From a virus: a DNA stretch of 34,229 bases. Shown in pieces: positions 8,730 through 14,085 of this stretch. A program made the position numbers and the translations under genes. Numbering within the stretch: the first letter of the stretch is position 1; each line of letters begins with the position of its first letter. The notes beneath the pieces were generated by a model. That model did no database searches, was not told where the DNA came from, and saw nothing but the letters and a program-made list of their open reading frames with translations. The stretch spans positions 1 through 34,229 of IMG/VR virus record IMGVR_UViG_3300025094_000034, one strand, 5' to 3'.

Positions 8730-8801
8730 CCCCCTGGGCTTTCCCAGGGGGCACTTCTGGCACTCTAACCTTATTTTAGCCCTGAGCTTGGTCCTTGGCA
8801 A
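8730..8801 (-). promoter_or_regulatory. Late promoter-hairpin cassette, copy 1 (tail module)
   Basis: Read on the minus strand: -35 TTGCCA (8801-8796), a 17-nt spacer, -10 TAAAAT (8778-8773), then a conserved GTG at 8763 and a hairpin with stem CCCCCTGGG / CCCAGGGGG and a 4-nt loop at 8751-8730. The spacer AGGACCAAGCTCAGGGC is identical to that in the copies at 19.4 kb and 28.0 kb. It drives the M23-tape measure-baseplate-fibre operon. The hairpin is followed by a short T-rich stretch, so it could act as an attenuator. Promoter function is inferred from consensus match and repetition. Confidence 0.8.
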
Positions 8802-8842
8802 GTACCTGTTCAGGACACTCACAACCCCAGGGGGTGGGGTGT

Positions 8843-9472
8843 CTAGGGGTCTCCTCCCCCCTTCTGTTCTTGGTCTTTCAGGCCACCCTCGCTCCCGTTG
8901 AGGGGCTCCATGAGTTCTTTAAGGAGCTCCCTCTTTTCCTCCTTCTCCCGGAGGTTGGCCTTCTTGCCCGTAAAGAAAGCTATGAGAACGCCAGAAACGG
9001 AAGCGGCAACGGTCCCCAGGGCGTAGAGGGATTGCCCCTGGCTCACCATGTGGTAGCCAAGGGAAGACACGGCCACTATAAGTAGCGCCGCCACCAGAAT
9101 GCTCCCCATCTCCCTGCGGGCGATATTGGAGACCATCTTCCGCTCAATCTCCCGACGATGCTCGCTTTGGCGCTCAAACTGGGCCAGAATGCGTTCAGCT
9201 GCCCCAGGAACGATTTCGTCGTACCCCCTCAACATCTCCGGAGGCGGGAGAGGTCCCCTGTAAAAGACGCTGATCAGATCCCCCTTGAGTTTCCTACTCA
9301 ACCCCTGACCGTCCTTGGGAGCAAGACGAGCAAGAGGTTCTAAAAGCTCGGCGATATGGGGGTCTTCTTCAGCCAGCCTCTGGAGGGCTCTGAGAGCCTC
9401 CTCGGTTCTTGGGTTCAGCGGAGCCCGCTCAGGGACGGCTTCCTCAGGGGACCCGTTGTTGGGCTCACTCAT
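8843..9472 (-). CDS. DUF2335 family membrane protein (209 aa)
   Basis: The middle region carries the DUF2335 signature: GPLPPPEMLRGYDEIVPGA around residues 75-93, followed by ERILAQFERQSEHRREIER. Two hydrophobic segments follow (about residues 128-145, SILVAALLIVAVSSLGY, and 155-170). The N-terminal 65 residues are Pro/Glu-rich and the C-terminus is a charged coiled tail (ANLREKEEKRELLKEL). This layout places both ends in the cytoplasm. The family has no established function; members are often found near mobile elements. ATG at 9472 overlaps the upstream gene by 8 bp, so the two form a pair. It is not a known virion gene and looks like accessory cargo. Confidence 0.75.
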   Translation of the reverse strand: MSEPNNGSPEEAVPERAPLNPRTEEALRALQRLAEEDPHIAELLEPLARLAPKDGQGLSRKLKGDLISVFYRGPLPPPEMLRGYDEIVPGAAERILAQFERQSEHRREIERKMVSNIARREMGSILVAALLIVAVSSLGYHMVSQGQSLYALGTVAASVSGVLIAFFTGKKANLREKEEKRELLKELMEPLNGSEGGLKDQEQKGGGDP

Positions 9473-9770
9473 CGCCCTTGCCTTCTGCCAAGCCAAGGAT
9501 GATGGCCAGAAGCACGGAGGCGGCCAGCTCCCTCTCGCTGGCCCGGTTAACCTCCCCGGCGAAAGCGGCCTTGAAGTCCTCGCCAATGGCCGCCCAGTCG
9601 GCCGCGATAGCTAGGAGGTCGTTGATCTCTCCAGCCTCGCCGGGCTCGCCCAAGAGGTTGAGTTCCGAGGTAACCCCGGCCAGGTCAAAGGGGCGGGACA
9701 GAGACTCCGCCAGGGTAGGGAGCGCAAAGAGGTACGTGCTGTACTTAGTAGCCCGGTCCAGCCCAGTCAT
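9465..9770 (-). CDS. Hypothetical partner of the DUF2335 protein (101 aa)
   Basis: Not recognised. ATG at 9770 is chosen because a GGGAGGG ribosome site lies 6 nt upstream. Acidic and helical, with a C-terminal hydrophobic helix around ERELAASVLLAIILGLAEG that may insert in or lie on the membrane. It overlaps the DUF2335 gene by 8 bp and shares its promoter at 9793-9821. Together they make a two-gene unit flanked by phage late-promoter copies on both sides, which suggests lysogenic cargo. Confidence 0.6.
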   Translation of the reverse strand: MTGLDRATKYSTYLFALPTLAESLSRPFDLAGVTSELNLLGEPGEAGEINDLLAIAADWAAIGEDFKAAFAGEVNRASERELAASVLLAIILGLAEGKGDE

Positions 9771-9792
9771 ACCCATCCCTCCCGCTGGCTCC

Positions 9793-9821
9793 ACTCTAGC
9801 CCCCCTCGTTCTCACTTGCAA
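9793..9821 (-). promoter_or_regulatory. Probable promoter of the DUF2335 pair
   Basis: On the minus strand, TTGCAA (9821-9816), 17-nt spacer, TAGAGT (9798-9793). It lies about 23 bp before the start at 9770. Matches to consensus are moderate, so this is a tentative call. It differs entirely from the late cassettes, consistent with expression in the lysogen. Confidence 0.4.
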
Positions 9822-9951
9822 GCCGGGGGATCACAAACTCGGGGAGAAAAGGCCCTCAGGCGTATCCCGGCGGTACAGGTCAGCTCCCCATACTTCCTGA
9901 TGGGGTTCGGATAGGTCTTGACAACCATGAGAACGCGCTCCAGCGGCATGT

Positions 9952-10187
9952 TTAGAACAACGGCTCCATCCCCCCCTTCGGCTTCGCCGTCCGGACTTCC
10001 TTGGGCTCGTAGCTCACGTTGAGGCTCCCGAGGGGAAGCTTGGGCGTGGCCCCGCTCAGAAGTTCCTCCACGGTGAGGATCTGGAGCCTCGGGTAGGCCT
10101 GACTCCCCCAGGAGTACGAGCCCGCCTTAGCCGCCTCAAGCAACATCCCCTTAGTGGGCTCCTTTAAGGTGATGAGCAAGCCAAAAG
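9952..10187 (-). pseudogene. C-terminal remnant of a DNA methyltransferase
   Basis: About 78 codons of an open frame encode the characteristic end of a site-specific DNA methyltransferase of the type III / Mod-like class: a GLLITLKEPTKGMLLEAAKAG segment, then YPRLQILTVEELLSG and a Pro-rich tail ending GGMEPLF. No catalytic motifs (DPPY, FxGxG) are present because the upstream part of the gene is missing. The remnant begins abruptly at about 10187, where the truncated M23 copy ends, and lies in a different frame from it. It has no start or ribosome site of its own, so it is very likely non-functional. Family call is by motif memory. Confidence 0.65.
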
Positions 10188-10556
10188 GGGGTCCCCCTTG
10201 CCGATGGAGCCCACGGGCTCCCCGGCCATCACCCAGTCTCCCTCCCGCACCACGGCGAAGAGGAGGTGGGCGTACTGCGTCCAGAACTTGCCGAGGCCCG
10301 GCAGGTCGTGCTCCAGGAGGATGATCTGGCCCCAGACCCGGTGGGCGCGGGCGTGGACCACCCGCCCCTCGGCCACGGCCACCACGGGGTAGCCCAGGTC
10401 TCCATCCCCTGAGGTGCCCCGCAGGTTCAGGTCGGCCCCAGGATGCTCGTCCGGGGGGAGCCCCATGCGGCGGCGCCACTCGGGGTAGGCGGGGTCCAGG
10501 AAGCCCGCGTCCACGCGGACCCGATCGGGCTCGGGGAAGGGCCAGATGAGGCGCAT
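10164..10556 (-). pseudogene. Truncated second M23 peptidase
   Basis: Residues 1-118 align closely with the intact M23 protein at 8086-8718: RVDAGFLDPAYPEWRRRMGL, HPGADLNLRG, GYPVVAVAEGRVVHARAHRVWG and HDLPGLGKFWTQYAHLL. Similarity stops right after GSIGKGDP. The reading frame then runs about 5 codons into foreign sequence and terminates at 10164. The HxxxD zinc motif is kept but the HxH motif is lost, so the enzyme should be inactive. It is preceded by its own diverged late-promoter cassette, so promoter plus gene were duplicated or came from a related phage. ATG at 10556 corresponds to the start of the intact copy. Confidence 0.8.
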
Positions 10557-10574
10557 GGGCTGAAACAAGCTTTG

Positions 10575-10643
10575 CCCCCCGGTTTCCCGGGGGACACTTC
10601 TGCACCTTAGCTCAAGTTTAAGGCGAATCCTGGGCCTTGTCTA
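10575..10643 (-). promoter_or_regulatory. Late promoter-hairpin cassette, copy 2 (diverged)
   Basis: On the minus strand: -35 TAGACA (10643-10638), 17-nt spacer, -10 TAAACT (10620-10615), GTG at 10605 and a GC hairpin at 10593-10575. The architecture and spacing match the other three copies, but the spacer sequence and -10 differ. It begins 11 bp downstream of the antirepressor stop codon and precedes the broken M23 gene. Its divergence suggests an older or separately acquired copy. Confidence 0.7.
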
Positions 10644-10653
10644 GGGGGCTCGT

Positions 10654-11382
10654 CTAGGGGGCTCGGAGCCTGCGGGCCAGCTCGGCCAGAAGGGCCGCCT
10701 GCTGGGCCAGGACCTCGGCCAGAAGGCGGTCCTGGCTCCGCCGAGGAGGTGCCGCCCGCAGGTGGCCAACGCCCAGGCGTTTGGCCATATTGTGCAAGGT
10801 GGTTTTGGGCACCCCGGTCTTGCGGGAAATCGCCTTGTAGCTCAACAGCTCCCCCCGGGGCCCCCTGATTTCCCCTTTGAGCATCCGCTCCGCCAGCGCC
10901 CGGTCCCCCCGGCCCACGGGGGAGAAGGTCTGGGCAGGCGGGGGGAAGAGGGAAGGCTGAGGGGAGGGAGAGGCAAAGAGGGCGGGCTGGGGGGCCATAG
11001 AGGAGAAGAGGAGCCGGTCCAGGGTCTCAAAGGCCCAGCGCTGGAAGGCGATGACCCGCTCCCGCTTGGCGGGGTCCTGGATGCGGCTCGTGTCCATCTT
11101 GGCCAGAACCCCCAGGACCCCGGGACGCTGGAGGAAGGCCGTCTTGTGGGGCACTCCGTCCCGCGTGGTCATCAAGACCACACGGTAGTTGGAGAGCACA
11201 GGGTCCCTATCCACTAGACCGTACAGATTCTTCCGCTCGTAGCCCAACACCTCCCCCAGCCTAGCCATCGGCACTGCCACCTCCGTCCGCCCCCCAAGCT
11301 CCAACCAGGCCACAGGCAGACGGGTGCCCAGGGGAGTCTCCAGCTCCTCCACCTTCTGAAGCCGGACCATTTGGGCTGTCAT
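10654..11382 (-). CDS. Antirepressor-like protein, P22_AR_N type (242 aa)
   Basis: The N-terminal 115 residues fit the P22 antirepressor N-terminal domain: VPMARLGEVLGYERKNLYGL, DRDPVLSNYRVVLMTT, then a DTSRIQDPAKRERVIAFQRW helix. A Pro/Phe-rich linker (about residues 135-160) leads to a C-terminal helix-turn-helix (AISRKTGVPKTTLHNMAKRLG, about residues 188-208) and a Leu/Ala coiled tail. Such proteins inactivate prophage repressors or act as DNA-binding switches. ATG at 11382, with GGAGGAGG upstream, overlaps the preceding stop (ATGA). Its target could be the repressor at 27359-28021 or a lost one; this is inference. Confidence 0.75.
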   Translation of the reverse strand: MTAQMVRLQKVEELETPLGTRLPVAWLELGGRTEVAVPMARLGEVLGYERKNLYGLVDRDPVLSNYRVVLMTTRDGVPHKTAFLQRPGVLGVLAKMDTSRIQDPAKRERVIAFQRWAFETLDRLLFSSMAPQPALFASPSPQPSLFPPPAQTFSPVGRGDRALAERMLKGEIRGPRGELLSYKAISRKTGVPKTTLHNMAKRLGVGHLRAAPPRRSQDRLLAEVLAQQAALLAELARRLRAP

Positions 11383-11645
11383 TCCTCCTCCTTCAGAGCT
11401 TCCCACGCTCCGGCCAAGAGCACCCCCAGGGGCAGGGCGCCGTCTGAGGCCCCCTCCAGGTACACGTCCCGGAGCACGTCCACGAAGCTCTCCCAGTCGC
11501 CGCTACGAGCCGCGTCCCAGGCCTGGTAGAGGAAGGGGCCGAGGCGGTTCCACACCAGGGCCTCGGCCGGAGGAAGGTGGAGCTCGGGCCTCTCCCGCGC
11601 GGCGCGTATTATGGCCTGAAACCGGACGCTTGTGGTATCTTGCAT
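11379..11645 (-). CDS. Hypothetical protein coupled to the antirepressor (88 aa)
   Basis: Not recognised. Mostly helical and acidic, with aromatic residues in the middle (VWNRLGPFLYQAWDAARSGDWESF). It starts at ATG 11645 after an AAAGGAGG ribosome site and a strong promoter at 11708-11736, and overlaps the antirepressor start (ATGA). Being first in the operon, it may control or modify the antirepressor, but nothing in the sequence shows this directly. Confidence 0.65.
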   Translation of the reverse strand: MQDTTSVRFQAIIRAARERPELHLPPAEALVWNRLGPFLYQAWDAARSGDWESFVDVLRDVYLEGASDGALPLGVLLAGAWEALKEEE

Positions 11646-11707
11646 ACGTCCTCCTTTCGGAGACCCAAGAGGGGTGGCTTTGGCGGGCTCCCTCTTGGGT
11701 CACCACT

Positions 11708-11736
11708 ATTATTGCCAAGCCATTATGGTTTGTCAA
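11708..11736 (-). promoter_or_regulatory. Leftward promoter of the antirepressor operon
   Basis: On the minus strand a perfect -35 TTGACA (11736-11731), 17-nt spacer and -10 AATAAT (11713-11708). It lies back to back with the rightward promoter of the HTH gene at 11778, a layout typical of a phage switch. No clear palindrome for an operator was found between them. Confidence 0.7.
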
Positions 11737-11740
11737 CATA

Positions 11741-11770
11741 TTGCCTTCCAGTAATAGCCGGGGGTATCAT
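11741..11770 (+). promoter_or_regulatory. Rightward leaderless promoter of HTH gene 1
   Basis: TTGCCT (11741-11746), 18-nt spacer, TATCAT (11765-11770), then 7 nt to the ATG at 11778. There is no ribosome site. This is the leaderless arrangement common in Thermus. Confidence 0.6.
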
Positions 11771-11777
11771 CCGGGCG

Positions 11778-11999
11778 ATGAAGTACCGGGTGCGCATCAA
11801 AGAGCTGGCCGAACAAAACGGCCTGACCCTGTATAGACTTAGCAAGCAGAGCGGCCTCCTGCCGTCTACCGTCTACGCCGTCGGCAAAGGGCAAACCTCA
11901 CCGGGTCTAGACACCTTAGCAAAGCTCCACGCCGCCCTCGAGGCCCTCCTGGGGCGGGAAGTGGGGGTGGACGAGATTATTGAGGTGGTGCGGGAGTAG
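11778..11999 (+). CDS. XRE-type HTH regulator 1 (73 aa)
   Basis: Compact Cro/CI-type DNA-binding protein. The HTH spans about residues 6-60: IKELAEQNGLTLYRLSKQSG, LLPSTVYAVGKGQTSPGL, then a LAKLHAALEALLG helix. ATG at 11778 fits the leaderless promoter. It is transcribed away from the antirepressor operon and may control it. Its last 25 codons are nearly identical to those of the next gene, down to a shared 51-bp identical stretch, so the pair arose by tandem duplication or gene conversion. Confidence 0.82.
   Translation: MKYRVRIKELAEQNGLTLYRLSKQSGLLPSTVYAVGKGQTSPGLDTLAKLHAALEALLGREVGVDEIIEVVRE
11921..11971 (+). repeat. 51-bp direct repeat, copy A
   Basis: Identical over 51 bp to 12219-12269. 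It encodes the KLHAALEALLGREVGV region shared by the two HTH proteins. Conservation at every third base means recent duplication or conversion rather than protein-level selection alone. Confidence 0.85.
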
Positions 12000-12017
12000 C
12001 TGATTGACGAGCCGCCC

Positions 12018-12047
12018 CTGACTGGCGCATGTCAAGCGGGGTATGAT
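12018..12047 (+). promoter_or_regulatory. Leaderless promoter of HTH gene 2
   Basis: -10 TATGAT at 12042-12047, followed by exactly 7 nt to ATG at 12055; a weak CTGACT lies at 12018-12023 with 18-nt spacing. The match of spacing with HTH gene 1 decides the start codon of the next gene. Confidence 0.55.
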
Positions 12048-12054
12048 GCAACCG

Positions 12055-12297
12055 ATGCCGTTTGTAGCGTGGCGCCTACGAGTTGCTGACCTCTTGAAGA
12101 GGGAAGGGCTATCGCGATATAGGGTGGCGAAACACATGGAGCGCCACTTCGGGGTCTCAAGCGCACACGTTTACGTGGTCCTAAACGGCAAGGCAGCCCC
12201 CAGCTGGGCGCTCCTCCAAAAGCTCCACGCCGCCCTCGAGGCCCTCCTGGGGCGGGAAGTGGGGGTGGAAGAGCTAATAGAGGTGGTGCGGGAATAA
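12055..12297 (+). CDS. XRE-type HTH regulator 2 (80 aa)
   Basis: Second Cro/CI-like regulator. HTH about residues 8-70: VADLLKREGLSRYRVAKHME, then SSAHVYVVLNGKAAPSW in the recognition region, and the shared C-terminal helix. The start at ATG 12055 is preferred over an in-frame ATG at 12043 because the -10 box TATGAT at 12042-12047 covers the latter. The recognition helix differs from HTH 1, so the two should bind different sites or have opposing roles. Confidence 0.8.
   Translation: MPFVAWRLRVADLLKREGLSRYRVAKHMERHFGVSSAHVYVVLNGKAAPSWALLQKLHAALEALLGREVGVEELIEVVRE
12219..12269 (+). repeat. 51-bp direct repeat, copy B
   Basis: Identical to 11921-11971, 298 bp downstream; lies in the 3' part of HTH gene 2. 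Confidence 0.85.
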
Positions 12298-12363
12298 TCG
12301 GCTTGGTTAAAACGGGGGCTGCTACGTTACCTCCCATGTAAAATAGAAGCCTGGAGGTGAAAC

Positions 12364-12990
12364 ATGGGTGGTCTGCTTATACTTACGGGGCTGGCGCTTA
12401 TCATCTTCGGCCTTACGCGCAAGCGCGGCCAAAAATGGAAGGGGGTCCTAGGAGGAATCGTAGCTTTGCTTATAGGCACGGCCCTAACCCCAAGCACAGA
12501 ACAGAATACTCAACCCGCACCAACTGCCCCCGTTGAGGGGAACTCTGTCCAGACCCCCGCGTCCGAGCCTTCAAAAGCCCCACTCGTAGCAGAACCTGGC
12601 ACTACCCTCAGAGTAGGCATTTGGGCTATAACGGCTGGGCATGCAGAAACCAAGCGCCTAAAGGTCTTGGGGAACGAGTACTTTAATACCCGTGCAGATG
12701 ACGGTTTCGTTTACGCCCTCGTACCTGTGAGCGTGACTAACGTAAGCAACAAGACAGATAGCCTTATATTTGTCACCTGGGCGCTCCGAGACGCTCAAGG
12801 GCGGGAATACGAAGTCGAAACGATGTCGGATATGTACCTTCCAGAAGGAACACAGCTGGACCTAGTAGACGTGCCTCCCGGAGCCACACGTAGTGGCTAC
12901 TTGGTTTATCAAGTAGCGGAAGACGCCACAGGATTAACGCTTACCGTTCGAGCGGGGCTTTCCGGCGAAAAGAGCTGGAAACTAAAGTAG
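12364..12990 (+). CDS. Membrane-anchored DUF4352-type protein (208 aa)
   Basis: Residues 1-16 and 27-42 are two hydrophobic segments separated by a basic loop (RKRGQKW), forming an N-terminal hairpin anchor. A Pro/Thr/Ser linker (about 43-78) leads to an Ig-like beta domain (about 80-208) with the DUF4352 pattern: FVYALVPVSVTNVSNKTDSL, then DAQGREYEV and a PPGATRSGYLVYQV segment. The domain should face outward. GGAGGTGA precedes ATG 12364. GC is clearly lower than in the surroundings, with many A/T-ending codons, so the gene is likely a recent acquisition. It ends in a clear terminator. A role in surface change or exclusion is speculation. Confidence 0.72.
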   Translation: MGGLLILTGLALIIFGLTRKRGQKWKGVLGGIVALLIGTALTPSTEQNTQPAPTAPVEGNSVQTPASEPSKAPLVAEPGTTLRVGIWAITAGHAETKRLKVLGNEYFNTRADDGFVYALVPVSVTNVSNKTDSLIFVTWALRDAQGREYEVETMSDMYLPEGTQLDLVDVPPGATRSGYLVYQVAEDATGLTLTVRAGLSGEKSWKLK

Positions 12991-13006
12991 CGCGCCTCGC
13001 TCACGA

Positions 13007-13037
13007 CCCCGCCCACATGATGGGGGGCGGGGTTTTT
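13007..13037 (+). terminator. Intrinsic terminator after the DUF4352 gene
   Basis: Stem CCCCGCCC (13007-13014) / GGGCGGGG (13025-13032), 10-nt loop, then five T residues. It lies 17 bp after the stop codon and insulates the convergent rnpB gene. Confidence 0.85.
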
Positions 13038-13112
13038 GTTAGCCGCATAGGGGGGAGTATCCCAAGAAAACAAAGACCACCTCAAAGAAGCAGGTCAAGA
13101 ATAACCCCTTCC

Positions 13113-13490
13113 GGGGGCCCCGGGACGGGGCGTAAGCCGGGTTCTGTTTTCCGCGGTCATCTCTCTGGGACCGGTGTCGCCACCGGCCTCAAGCGGCCCA
13201 TCCCGCAGGTTCTGGCGGGCCGGGCAAGCCCTTCCTGCCTACCGGGCCTTGCACCGGGTGGGGTTTGCCGTGCCGCCCCTGTTTCCAGGAGGCGCGGTGG
13301 GCTCTTACCCCACCGTTTCACCCTTGCCCGCACCGGGGGAAGCCCCGGCCGCTGGCGGTCTCTTCTCTGTGGCACTTTCCGTCGGGTTACCCCGCCCAGG
13401 CGTTACCTGGCACCCCGCCCTATGGTGCCCGGACTTTCCTCACCCAGGGGGGTTGGCCCCTGAGCGCGACCGCGCCCCCGTCCCGGGGCA
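13113..13490 (-). ncRNA. rnpB: RNase P RNA, bacterial type A
   Basis: Catalytic RNA of RNase P, which trims the 5' ends of tRNA precursors. On the minus strand it contains the universally conserved GAGGAAAGTCCGGGC near the 5' end (13441-13427) and ACAGAACCCGGCTTA at the 3' end (13147-13133). Between them lie ACGGAAAGTGCCACAGAG, GGGTGAAACGGTGGGGTAAG and GAGAGATGACCGC. The termini (GCCCCGGGACGGGG and CCCCGTCCCGGGGC) pair to form helix P1. All core elements are present, so it appears functional. A -10 TAGAAT lies at 13501-13496 with a poor -35. The GC-rich helices are Thermus-like. This is a host housekeeping gene; finding it between phage modules is unexpected. Exact ends are approximate. Confidence 0.95.
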
Positions 13491-13700
13491 CCCCTATTCT
13501 ACCACAGGCAAAAGCATTGAGGAAATCGCTCACGCTCCAGGACAGAAACCCGCCTGAGCGCCCTCCCGGAGAGGGAAAGACGCTGTGCACAGGAGGGAGG
13601 AAACCCGGCCTGAAAGGCCCAAAAAGGCGGGGGGAGGCCGGGGCTAAGGGGAAGGCCAGGCCACCCCCTTCCCGGGCCTTCCAGGGGGGTTACAGGGCCG

Positions 13701-13714
13701 TGTAAGCGCTTTCA
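13701..13714. promoter_or_regulatory. LacI-family-type palindromic operator (cre-like)
   Basis: TGTAAGCGCTTTCA is a 14-bp near-perfect palindrome with the central CG characteristic of LacI/GalR/CcpA operators. No sugar gene lies next to it: rnpB reads away on one side and phage DNA begins on the other. The stretch 13491-13745 holds no credible gene. An alternative is that this sequence, starting TGTA, is part of a transposable-phage end. I see no matching inverted partner in the window. Confidence 0.45.
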
Positions 13715-13745
13715 AATCGGGGGGTGGGATGGCGGGGCGGAAGAA

Positions 13746-13774
13746 GGGGGGCCGGGGAGAACCCCCGGCCCCCC
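13746..13774 (-). terminator. Hairpin terminator at the end of the packaging module
   Basis: A perfect 12-bp stem, GGGGGGCCGGGG (13746-13757) / CCCCGGCCCCCC (13763-13774), with a 5-nt loop. On the minus strand it follows the stop codon at 13789 by 14 bp and is followed by a short T/C-rich stretch rather than a true T-run. It probably ends the terminase-portal-gpF transcript. Confidence 0.6.
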
Positions 13775-13788
13775 TGGGCCTGCCGCCC

Positions 13789-14085
13789 TCAGGGCTCCAG
13801 TCCCACCCGGGCGAGGAAGGCCTCCCAGGTCTCGGGAAGGGGGAAGCCGTGGGCCCGAAGCCTGGGCCCTTCAGCGAAGACCTCCCGGGCCAGGGCGAGG
13901 GCGGCCTCCCGGTCCTCCCGCGCGGCGTCCCTCAGGTACCCCCGGAAGGGGGTCCACTCCTCCACAGCGTCCAGGAGCTCGTCCGGGTCGGCCTCCTCCC
14001 CCCGGTCCAGGAGCTCCCTCACCCAGGCCACGTAGGCCCGGGCTAGGGCGAGGGGGGCGTAAGCCAGGGAGGTCTTTTGAGCCAT
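13789..14085 (-). CDS. Hypothetical protein after gpF (98 aa)
   Basis: Not recognised. Helical and acidic, with a repeated pattern of aromatic and Glu/Asp residues (YVAWVRELLDRGEEADPDELL) and a C-terminal LPETWEAFLARVGLEP. ATG at 14085 overlaps the end of gpF by 43 bp. It is the last gene of the packaging module before the hairpin at 13746-13774. A small head-assembly factor is possible by position. Confidence 0.65.
   Translation of the reverse strand: MAQKTSLAYAPLALARAYVAWVRELLDRGEEADPDELLDAVEEWTPFRGYLRDAAREDREAALALAREVFAEGPRLRAHGFPLPETWEAFLARVGLEP

Noticed and set aside
13007-13037. Bidirectional terminator also ending rnpB
   Set aside because: Only the plus-strand side has a T-run; on the minus strand no U-tract follows the stem.
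13113-13705. Open frames across the rnpB region on both strands
   Set aside because: The sequence is a structured RNA with all conserved RNase P motifs; the translations have no protein features.
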